This document shows, piece by piece, positions 1-4,157 of a stretch of DNA of 11,884 bases. Below the pieces are notes generated by a model. The model had not been told where the DNA came from. It was given only the letters and a program-made list of their open reading frames with translations, and did no database searches. Both the position numbers and the translations under genes were made by a program. Source of the DNA: Clostridia bacterium (GTDB lineage Bacteria; Bacillota; Clostridia; Oscillospirales; Acutalibacteraceae); assembly GCA_017442445.1 (NCBI GenBank), contig JAFRZS010000252.1, forward strand, positions 1-11,884. Direction: 5' to 3'. How positions within the stretch are numbered: position 1 is the first letter of the stretch; each line of letters opens with the position of its first letter.

Positions 1-418
1 AAAGGTAGTAGGCTTAATAAAGCTTCAAATCCCCGCCGGAAAAGCTACACCGGCTCCGCCGGTAGGACCTGCACTCGGTCAGCATGGTGTAAACATTATG
101 CAGTTCACAAAGGAATTCAATGAACGCACCAAGAACGATATGGGTCTTATTATTCCGGTAGTAATCACAGTCTTTGCAGACAGAACATTCACATTCGTTA
201 CAAAGACACCCCCTGCAGCAGTTCTTATCAAGAAAGCTTGTGGAATTGAGAGCGGCTCAGGTGTTCCGAATAAGACAAAAGTAGCTACATTAACCGGGGA
301 GCAACTTAAGAAGATTGCTGAACAGAAGATGCCTGACCTCAATGCCGGTTCAATCGAAGCAGCGATGAGCATGGTAGCAGGTACAGCACGCAGCATGGGT
401 ATTACCGTTGCGGACTAA
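1..418 (+). CDS. rplK: 50S ribosomal protein L11 (5' end missing)
   Basis: L11 is a component of the large-subunit GTPase-associated centre, where it binds 23S rRNA next to the L10-L12 stalk. The reading frame is already open at base 2 and begins KVVGLIKLQIPAGKA, the conserved L11 start. Only about three codons (M-A-K) are missing, since base 1 would end the preceding codon. The visible 138 residues plus three give the family's normal ~141. The proline-rich N-terminal segment PAPPVGPALGQHGVNIMQF and the C-terminal rRNA-binding tail ending SMGITVAD are both present. The ATG at 98 is internal (Met33 or so of the true protein), not the start. It is followed by rplA 55 bp downstream, the standard L11-L1 pairing. 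The identification is secure. Confidence 0.98.
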   Translation, partial: KVVGLIKLQIPAGKATPAPPVGPALGQHGVNIMQFTKEFNERTKNDMGLIIPVVITVFADRTFTFVTKTPPAAVLIKKACGIESGSGVPNKTKVATLTGEQLKKIAEQKMPDLNAGSIEAAMSMVAGTARSMGITVAD

Positions 419-424
419 GACCCC

Positions 425-460
425 GGGTGGGAGGAAATTCTTAATCCGATTAACCACTCT
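425..460 (+). promoter_or_regulatory. Probable L1 protein binding site (autoregulatory mRNA element)
   Basis: The rplK-rplA gap contains GGGTGGGAGG (425-434), a short loop, then CCGATTAACCAC (446-457). GTGG at 427-430 pairs with CCAC at 454-457, and GGA at 433-435 can pair with TCC at 445-447, leaving an asymmetric internal loop. This copies the L1-binding stalk of bacterial 23S rRNA (the GGUGGGAGG ... CCG ... ACCACC arrangement known from E. coli). Ribosomal protein L1 is a known translational repressor that binds such mimics on its own mRNA. The element ends a few bases before the rplA Shine-Dalgarno (463-467), so excess L1 could block rplA translation. The match and pairing are seen; the regulatory role is inferred. 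Confidence 0.72.
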
Positions 461-473
461 ATGGAGGTAAAGT

Positions 474-1166
474 ATGAAACGTGGTAAAAAATATCAGGAC
501 GGGGCAAAACTCGTCGACAGAACAAAATTATATGAGCCTGTAGAGGCTCTTGAAACAGCAGTAAAAACAGGTACTGCTAAATTTGACGAAACAGTTGAAG
601 TACATGTTCGTTTAGGTGTTGACTCTCGTCATGCTGACCAGCAGGTTAGAGGCGCTGTTGTTCTTCCTAACGGTACAGGTAAAAAAGTTCGCGTAGCAGT
701 TTTTGCTAAAGGCGACGACGCTAAGGCAGCTGAAGAAGCAGGTGCAGAGATCGTTGGTGCAGAAGACCTCGTTGAAAGAGTTCAGAAGGAAGGCTTCCTT
801 GAGTTCGACGTAGCAATCGCAGCACCCAACATGATGGGTCTCGTTGGTCGTTTAGGTAAGGTTTTAGGCCCCCGTGGTCTTATGCCCACACCCAAGGCTG
901 GTACAGTTACACCTGACGTTGCTAAAGCTGTTACAGAAGCTAAGGCAGGTAAGATTGAATACCGTCTTGACAAAACAAACATCATTCACTGCCCCATCGG
1001 TAAAGTTTCATTCGGTGCTGAAAAGCTTGATGAAAACTTCACAACATTGATGGACGCAATCGTTAAGGCAAAGCCCGCAGCAACAAAAGGTCAGTACATC
1101 AAGTCCTGCGTAGTTGCTACAACAATGGGCCCCGGAATCAGAGTATCAACATCTAAGTTTATCTGA
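474..1166 (+). CDS. rplA: 50S ribosomal protein L1
   Basis: L1 forms the mobile stalk near the ribosomal E site and usually represses its own mRNA. The protein is 230 aa, the normal length for bacterial L1. Recognisable segments include the N-terminal MKRGKKYQDGAKLVD, the central VGRLGKVLGPRGLMPTPKAG signature (about residues 123-142) and the KAGKIEYRLDKTNIIHCPIG stretch in the RNA-binding domain. The ATG at 474 is preceded by GGAGG at 463-467 with 6 nt spacing, so the start is well supported. It is co-transcribed with rplK and lies directly behind a probable L1-binding mRNA element. Codons are strongly biased to GTT, GCT/GCA, ACA and AAG, as expected of a highly expressed gene. No anomalies are visible. 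Confidence 0.99.
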   Translation: MKRGKKYQDGAKLVDRTKLYEPVEALETAVKTGTAKFDETVEVHVRLGVDSRHADQQVRGAVVLPNGTGKKVRVAVFAKGDDAKAAEEAGAEIVGAEDLVERVQKEGFLEFDVAIAAPNMMGLVGRLGKVLGPRGLMPTPKAGTVTPDVAKAVTEAKAGKIEYRLDKTNIIHCPIGKVSFGAEKLDENFTTLMDAIVKAKPAATKGQYIKSCVVATTMGPGIRVSTSKFI

Positions 1167-1174
1167 TTCGGTAC

Positions 1175-1203
1175 TTGACAAAGTTATATCTTAGTGGTAT
1201 AAT
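1175..1203 (+). promoter_or_regulatory. Perfect-consensus housekeeping promoter for rplJL
   Basis: TTGACA (1175-1180) and TATAAT (1198-1203) are separated by exactly 17 nt, a perfect match to the primary sigma factor consensus. It begins only 9 nt after the rplA stop codon. Transcription would start near 1210, just before the L10 leader, giving rplJ-rplL a strong separate promoter besides read-through from rplKA. Confidence 0.92.
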
Positions 1204-1210
1204 ATAAAAG

Positions 1211-1322
1211 TTCTTTAAGCTATCAGACCAAAGATAGCAGGTGATTATTCGTAAACGGTTTTCCGTGCCTGCCGAGGTGAGAAGCATACAGACATTATTT
1301 TTAATGTATAATTGTGTGTTCA
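1211..1322 (+). ncRNA. Ribosomal protein L10 leader (autoregulatory 5' UTR)
   Basis: This stretch matches the Firmicutes L10 leader, the binding site of the L10(L12)4 complex on rplJL mRNA. Visible helices are GCTATC (1219-1224) with GATAGC (1233-1238), then GCAGG (from 1237) with CCTGC (1268-1272) enclosing a small ACGG-TTTT-CCGT hairpin (1255-1266). These are followed by the conserved GCCGAGGTGAGAAG. A terminator-like hairpin lies downstream, before rplJ. In Bacillus subtilis the corresponding leader represses by premature termination when L10(L12)4 is in excess; the same is inferred here from the layout. The 3' boundary is approximate. Confidence 0.88.
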
Positions 1323-1350
1323 ACCCCTCTGCAGTATCGCGGAGGGGTTT
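1323..1350 (+). terminator. Attenuator hairpin of the L10 leader
   Basis: ACCCCTCTGC (1323-1332) pairs with GCGGAGGGGT (1339-1348) around a 6-nt loop, allowing one T-G pair. A moderately T-rich tract follows. It lies between the L10 leader and the rplJ start, the position of a regulated intrinsic terminator. The T tract is imperfect, which fits a leaky attenuator. Confidence 0.75.
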
Positions 1351-1392
1351 AGTTTATATTACCTAACTTGTATTAAAAGAGGTGAAATAGTA

Positions 1393-1914
1393 GTGCCGAG
1401 CGAAAAGATTTTAGAACAAAAGAAACAGATCGTTGCTGAACTTACAGAATCTTTGAACGCAGCTTGTGCAGGTGTCGTTGTTGAATACAAAGGTATCAAC
1501 GTTGAAGACGATACTAAGCTCAGAAAAGAGCTCAGAGAAGCTGGTGTTAAATATTCAGTTGTTAAGAACACATTATTGAGAAGAGCTGCTGATGAAGCAA
1601 ATCTCAGCGAACTCAAGGATGTTCTTGTTGGTTCAACAGCTATCGCAACTTGTGAAAACGACCACGTTGCAGCAGCAAGAATCCTCTGCAAATATGCAGA
1701 CAAGAGCAAGTCTTTTGAAGTTAAGAGCGGATTCTTAGATGGCAAAGTTATTGGCGTTGACATGATTTCAAGCCTTGCAAAATTACCCTCAAGAGATGTC
1801 TTGTTGGCAACAGTTTGCAACGCATTCAATGCACCGATTACTTCTTTCGCAAGAGCTGTTCAGGCTATTGTTGATAAAAACGGTGAGGGAGCAGAAGCTC
1901 CTGCAGAAGCTTAA
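1393..1914 (+). CDS. rplJ: 50S ribosomal protein L10
   Basis: L10 anchors L7/L12 dimers to the ribosome through its C-terminal helix, binds 23S rRNA with its N-terminal domain, and with L12 represses its own mRNA. From the GTG at 1393 the protein is 173 aa, the typical length. It reads MPSEKILEQKKQIVAEL at the N-terminus, then GVVVEYKGINVEDDTKLRKE and the conserved VVKNTLLRRA (about residue 54 onward). The C-terminal portion carries the L12-docking helix ending VQAIVDKNGE and an acidic Ala-rich tail. The GTG is chosen because AGAGGTG (1378-1384) sits 8 nt upstream. An in-frame TTG at 1312 would begin inside the leader and run through its terminator hairpin, so it is rejected. rplL follows 32 bp downstream. 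Confidence 0.97.
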   Translation: MPSEKILEQKKQIVAELTESLNAACAGVVVEYKGINVEDDTKLRKELREAGVKYSVVKNTLLRRAADEANLSELKDVLVGSTAIATCENDHVAAARILCKYADKSKSFEVKSGFLDGKVIGVDMISSLAKLPSRDVLLATVCNAFNAPITSFARAVQAIVDKNGEGAEAPAEA

Positions 1915-1946
1915 TTAAATTTTAAATTTATTTGGAGGAAAATAAA

Positions 1947-2324
1947 ATGGCATCAGAAAAAATTACTGCAATCATTGAAGAATTAAAAGTTCTCACAGTT
2001 CTTGAGCTTTCAGAGCTCGTTAAGGCTGTAGAAGAAGAATTTGGCGTATCAGCAGCAGCTGCAGTAGCAGTAGCAGGCCCCGTAGCAGAAGGCGGCGCAG
2101 CAGCAGAAGAAAAGACAGAGTTTGACGTAGTACTTGCAGAAGTAGGCGCAAACAAGATGGCTGTTATCAAGGCTGTTAAGGAAATCACAGGTCTTGGCCT
2201 CAAAGAGTCTAAGGATCTCGTTGACAACGCTCCCAAGCCGCTTAAGGAAGCTGTTTCTAAGGACGAAGCTGATTCAATCAAAGCTAAGCTCGAAGAAGCT
2301 GGCGCAAAAGTTGAAGTTAAATAA
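1947..2324 (+). CDS. rplL: 50S ribosomal protein L7/L12
   Basis: L7/L12 is the multicopy acidic stalk protein that recruits and stimulates translational GTPases. The protein is 125 aa. An N-terminal dimerisation and L10-binding helix region (residues 1-33 or so) is followed by a flexible Ala/Gly hinge (GAAAEEK region, about residues 34-55). The C-terminal globular domain then carries FDVVLAEVGANKMAVIKAV and GLGLKESKDLVDNAPKPLKE, the conserved factor-binding surface. The ATG at 1947 has GGAGG at 1934-1938. An in-frame TTG at 1932 would overlap that Shine-Dalgarno and is rejected. Codon use is strongly biased. A terminator follows within 30 bp, closing the unit, so rpoB is not the next gene. 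Confidence 0.98.
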   Translation: MASEKITAIIEELKVLTVLELSELVKAVEEEFGVSAAAAVAVAGPVAEGGAAAEEKTEFDVVLAEVGANKMAVIKAVKEITGLGLKESKDLVDNAPKPLKEAVSKDEADSIKAKLEEAGAKVEVK

Positions 2325-2349
2325 TTCAACATACCCAAAAGCAATTAAG

Positions 2350-2379
2350 GTGCTTGACCAATCGGTCAGGCACTTTTTT
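2350..2379 (+). terminator. Intrinsic terminator of the rplJL unit
   Basis: GTGCTTGACC (2350-2359) pairs with GGTCAGGCAC (2364-2373) around an AATC loop, with one T-G pair, followed directly by six T residues. This is a textbook Rho-independent terminator 25 nt after the rplL stop. Confidence 0.93.
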
Positions 2380-2449
2380 GTTATACCCTAATATCTGCAT
2401 TCAAAACATGGGTGGTTGGTGTGAAAGTGCAAAGTGTCGGATGAGCAAA

Positions 2450-2563
2450 GCAAAGTCGATGACTTTGCAGTGATATATCGGCAGAGCTGATGTGATATTC
2501 GTCTTGCGATGAGTGATATTTAGCCTTCGGCTAAGTGATATATTTGCTACGCAAATGTTATGA
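2450..2563. repeat. Tandem hairpin array with conserved GTGATAT linkers
   Basis: GTGATAT occurs at 2470-2476, 2492-2498, 2513-2519 and 2535-2541, with a degenerate fifth copy (GTTATGA) at 2557-2563, so the period is 21-22 bp. Between linkers lie small inverted repeats of differing sequence but the same shape: 2450-2468 (8-bp stem, GAT loop), 2477-2491 (6 bp), 2499-2512 (5 bp, TTGC loop), 2520-2534 (TTAGCC/GGCTAA) and 2542-2556 (ATTTGC/GCAAAT). The stem arms differ in every unit yet stay complementary. No reading frame spans it. I recall similar hairpin strings in the intergenic DNA of gut Clostridia, but know no established function. Confidence 0.82.
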
Positions 2564-2582
2564 GTGTACTCCGTCCACACCC
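2564..2582. repeat. Short element related, inverted, to 2811-2831
   Basis: This stretch, containing ACTCCGTCCACACCC, is on the opposite strand nearly the same as the sequence at 2811-2831 (GGGTG-x-GGACGGAGT-x-CAC). It borders the 3' end of the hairpin array. Confidence 0.5.
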
Positions 2583-2609
2583 GTTATAAAATTAAAAACC
2601 TTTTCGTAG

Positions 2610-2628
2610 GGGAAGCGTTTCGCTTCCC
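2610..2628. repeat. GC-rich hairpin
   Basis: GGGAAGCG (2610-2617) and CGCTTCCC (2621-2628) form a perfect 8-bp stem with a TTT loop. There is no T tract, so it is not an obvious terminator. It looks like another dispersed intergenic hairpin. Confidence 0.65.
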
Positions 2629-2664
2629 GCACCCGATTATATAGCTTTAGTTAACACTCGAACC

Positions 2665-2762
2665 GTAGGGGCGGATATCATACGCCTGTTTTTCCGTTTT
2701 ATATATTGAAATCTCGTCCTTAATATTTTGATATCATGATATCAAAATGCAATCAGTTAGCA
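2665..2762. repeat. Intergenic direct repeat, copy A
   Basis: This stretch is repeated with high similarity at 2893-2996. It starts GTAGGGGCGGAT with an imperfect hairpin (2670-2686, one mismatch in 7 bp) followed by TGTTTTTCCG. It then runs through an AT-rich segment to a perfect 24-nt palindrome at 2725-2748, built from two TGATATCA cores flanked by TTT/AAA, and ends CAGTTAGCA. The hairpin plus T tract could work as a weak terminator on the plus strand. No ORF. Confidence 0.8.
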
Positions 2763-2810
2763 CTTATTAAGATGCTTCGCATCGTTATGATTTGTGTCGC
2801 ACAGTTAAAT

Positions 2811-2831
2811 GGGTGAGGACGGAGTCCACCC
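2811..2831. repeat. Hairpin related, inverted, to 2564-2582
   Basis: GGGTG (2811-2815) pairs with CACCC (2827-2831), and GGAC (2817-2820) with GTCC (2824-2827 overlapping the junction). This gives a short hairpin with an A bulge, followed by TTTATTTTG. It resembles the reverse complement of 2564-2582, so the two may be inverted copies of one element. Confidence 0.5.
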
Positions 2832-2892
2832 TTTATTTTGTATTTTTAAAATAGGCTTTGTTCAGTCATTAACAATTTACCACGCATATTGC

Positions 2893-2996
2893 GTAGAGGC
2901 GGATATTATCCGCCTGTTTTTCCGTTTGATATATTAAAATCCCGTCCTTAATATTTTGATATCATGATATCATGATATCAAAATAATTAGTTAGCA
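2893..2996. repeat. Intergenic direct repeat, copy B with expanded palindrome
   Basis: This is the second copy of the repeat at 2665-2762. Its first hairpin is perfect here (GGCGGAT/ATCCGCC, 2898-2914, ATT loop) and is followed by TGTTTTTCC. The palindrome has gained one 8-bp unit: 2952-2985 is a perfect 34-nt palindrome with three TGATATCA cores instead of two. The copy ends TTAGTTAGCA. No coding potential is visible. Confidence 0.8.
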
Positions 2997-3157
2997 GACA
3001 TGAGATGTTTTGCTTAGCAAAATTTCAGTGATGCAAAAACGAAACTTTTATATTATCCTTTAAAATTTAAGGCGCTTCATTTTCAATTATTGTATGTGAT
3101 TGAAAACCATGCGAAGTTCTCTGATAGATGTGTATTTGATTTTGTTTCAAGAAAAAC
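2997..3157. other. Non-coding stretch with two isolated hairpins
   Basis: No convincing gene is visible. TTTTGC-TTA-GCAAAA (3008-3022) is a small perfect hairpin. TTTTCAAT (3080-3087) pairs with ATTGAAAA (3099-3106), and flanking CTTC/GAAG can extend that stem. The rest is AT-rich sequence leading into the first promoter of the duplicated leader cassette. Confidence 0.5.
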
Positions 3158-3186
3158 TTGTAATTACTTTTTAAATGTGTTATATT
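3158..3186 (+). promoter_or_regulatory. Promoter of leader cassette copy 1
   Basis: TTGTAA (3158-3163), a 17-nt spacer and TATATT (3181-3186). The 34 bases from the -35 through to just past the -10 are identical in cassette copy 2, 250 bp downstream. Confidence 0.78.
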
Positions 3187-3190
3187 ATTA

Positions 3191-3347
3191 GCGCGACGCA
3201 AGTTAATAATATGGTATGTCTATATGGATGTGTTTAAATTGGAAAAAACACATTCTCTTTTTCGCATTCGTATAGACTGCTGAAAACTTGTGTCGCAACA
3301 AATGGAGCTATGTGTTTTTCGTGCGTAGCTTCGGCTGCGCATTTTTT
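3191..3347 (+). ncRNA. Structured leader RNA with terminator, copy 1 (orphan)
   Basis: This is the first of two homologous RNAs. The closing helix is GCGACGCAAGTT (3193-3204) with AACTTGTGTCGC (3285-3296). Inside, GTCTATAT (3218-3225) pairs with GTATAGAC (3270-3277), and GGATGTGTTT (3226-3235) with AAACACATTC (3246-3255). A conserved linker containing GGAGCTATG (3304-3312) leads to an intrinsic terminator: TGCGTAGC, TTCG loop, GCTGCGCA (3322-3341), then six T. Several stems differ in sequence from copy 2 but remain paired. No real gene follows, only a seven-residue ORF, so the product would be a terminated RNA of roughly 155 nt. I do not recognise it as a known riboswitch class. Confidence 0.75.
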
Positions 3348-3364
3348 AATTTCAGGAGGTTTTT

Positions 3365-3388
3365 ATGGCGTATTCAAATTTTGACTGA
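3365..3388 (+). pseudogene. Vestigial seven-residue ORF behind leader copy 1
   Basis: ATG at 3365 follows AGGAGG, just as in copy 2, and reads MAYSNFD then TGA. The downstream gene in copy 2 begins MARSNFA, so this looks like a truncated remnant of the same start region. The duplication ends here and the copy 2 promoter follows directly. Whether it is a functional leader peptide or a relic cannot be told. Confidence 0.55.
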
Positions 3389-3407
3389 TTTTTAATGAAA
3401 CAAAAAC

Positions 3408-3436
3408 TTGTAATTACTTTTTAAATGTGTTATATT
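3408..3436 (+). promoter_or_regulatory. Promoter of leader cassette copy 2
   Basis: TTGTAA (3408-3413), 17-nt spacer, TATATT (3431-3436), identical to the copy 1 promoter and exactly 250 bp from it. It should drive the leader RNA and the 121-aa gene downstream. Confidence 0.8.
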
Positions 3437-3440
3437 ATTA

Positions 3441-3596
3441 GTGCGACACAACTAAATATGGCAATATCATGCGAGAAGTGTTTTTATCTTGGTAAAAACA
3501 CATTCTCCGCTTTAACATTCTCGTGTGGTTTGTCAAAGTTGTGTCGCAACATGGAGCTATGTGTTTTTCGTGCGTAGCTTCGGCTACGCATTTTTT
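3441..3596 (+). ncRNA. Structured leader RNA with terminator, copy 2 (in front of a gene)
   Basis: The closing helix is GCGACACAACT (3443-3453) with AGTTGTGTCGC (3537-3547), perfect over 11 bp. CATGCGAGAA (3468-3477) pairs with TTCTCGTGTG (3518-3527), allowing two G-T pairs. GTGTTTTTA (3478-3486) pairs with TAAAAACAC (3493-3501). The terminator is TGCGTAGC, TTCG, GCTACGCA (3571-3590) plus six T. GGAGCTATG (3553-3561) can pair with CGTAGCTTC (3573-3581), the 5' arm and loop of the terminator, giving an antiterminator. ATGTGTTTTT (3559-3568) is perfectly complementary to AAAAACACAT (3494-3503). The layout is that of an attenuated leader (riboswitch, protein-binding or similar). The ligand is unknown. 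Confidence 0.8.
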
Positions 3597-3614
3597 AATT
3601 TCAGGAGGTTTTTT

Positions 3615-3980
3615 ATGGCGCGTTCAAATTTTGCTGTACCTTATATTAACCCGAAACATAATATCACATACTTACTTAACTCTATAATGTCCGAATGCGG
3701 ATATAAGAAAACAATTGCCGATGGAGAAGAAGTGTTTTTCAGAGTAAACAAGGAATGTAATCTGACCGAGTATGTGAAATTTGATTTTGAATATGATGTT
3801 TTTATCTTTTCGGCATGGATAAAAGTAAAAGATGATGCCGACACTTTCAGAGAATACAACCTTGAACATTTCGGACAAAACGCAAAAGAAACAAAAGTAC
3901 TTTATGACCTCATAAGCAAGTTATATGACGAGTACGGTGGACATCTTAATTTGAAGAATATTTATGTTTGGGATATTTAA
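3615..3980 (+). CDS. Hypothetical 121-aa protein under the structured leader
   Basis: I do not recognise this protein. From ATG 3615 it is 121 aa, soluble-looking, with no signal peptide or membrane segment. It is rich in aromatic residues and charge (for example VKFDFEYDVFIFSAWIKVKDD around residues 55-75), suggesting a small alpha/beta domain, and ends NLKNIYVWDI. The start is set by AGGAGG at 3603-3608 with 6 nt spacing and by conservation of SD, ATG and the first six codons with cassette copy 1. The frame is open upstream to a GTG at 3525, but that would translate through the leader's closing stem and terminator, so it is rejected. It is monocistronic, with its own promoter, a terminator-bearing leader and a strong terminator 3' of it. 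The leader suggests it is made only under a specific condition. Confidence 0.82.
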   Translation: MARSNFAVPYINPKHNITYLLNSIMSECGYKKTIADGEEVFFRVNKECNLTEYVKFDFEYDVFIFSAWIKVKDDADTFREYNLEHFGQNAKETKVLYDLISKLYDEYGGHLNLKNIYVWDI

Positions 3981-3986
3981 AGAAGA

Positions 3987-4025
3987 AAGGAAATGTAAAA
4001 CGGGAGTTTTTGCATTTCCTTTTTT
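3987..4025 (+). terminator. Intrinsic terminator after the 121-aa gene
   Basis: AAGGAAATG (3987-3995) pairs with CATTTCCTT (4013-4021), and AAAAC (3997-4001) with GTTTT (4006-4010) around a short loop, followed by a run of T. It starts 6 nt after the stop codon. Confidence 0.88.
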
Positions 4026-4051
4026 CATACTTGAAGCTATTAAATAATTAG

Positions 4052-4087
4052 GCGCCTTTTTCTGTTGACTGAACAGTAAAAAGGTGC
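4052..4087. repeat. Long inverted repeat overlapping the recD2-operon promoter
   Basis: Bases 4052-4066 pair with 4072-4087 over 15 bp (one G-T pair, one bulged T) around the 5-nt loop GACTG. The repeat covers the -35 box and the whole spacer of the promoter at 4065-4093. It could be an operator or the relic of a terminator. No T tract follows on either strand. Confidence 0.6.
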
Positions 4088-4093
4088 TAAAAT
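4065..4093 (+). promoter_or_regulatory. Promoter of the recD2-mreB-DUF4364 operon
   Basis: TTGACT (4065-4070), 17-nt spacer, TAAAAT (4088-4093). A 10-bp direct repeat ATTATAATAG at 4092-4101 and 4106-4115 follows directly and offers a second possible -10. The first gene of the operon starts at 4158. Confidence 0.7.
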
Positions 4094-4157
4094 TATAATA
4101 GTATCATTATAATAGCATATTATGTGCCTTAACATATAATGGTGTTGAGGTGGTAAT

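Noticed and set aside
1312..1392. In-frame TTG-initiated extension of rplJ (27 extra codons)
   Set aside because: It would start in the L10 leader and be translated through the attenuator hairpin. The GTG at 1393 has a proper Shine-Dalgarno and gives the normal 173-aa L10.
1932..1946. Five-codon TTG extension of rplL
   Set aside because: It overlaps the GGAGG at 1934-1938 that serves the ATG at 1947, and the ATG gives the standard L12 N-terminus.
782..2344. Minus-strand and off-frame ORFs inside the ribosomal protein genes
   Set aside because: They are shadows of strongly biased codons in rplA, rplJ and rplL, with no Shine-Dalgarno or family resemblance.
2450..2563. CRISPR array
   Set aside because: The units are 21-22 bp with only 7 conserved bases, the variable parts are palindromes rather than unrelated spacers, and there are no cas genes.
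3525..3614. 30-residue N-terminal extension of the 121-aa protein from GTG 3525
   Set aside because: It runs through the leader's closing stem, terminator and Shine-Dalgarno. The start at 3615 is matched in cassette copy 1.
3191..3614. T-box leader interpretation of the duplicated RNA
   Set aside because: I see no T-box core (GGUGGNACCRCG-like) or specifier architecture, and the downstream gene is not an aminoacyl-tRNA synthetase or amino-acid gene.
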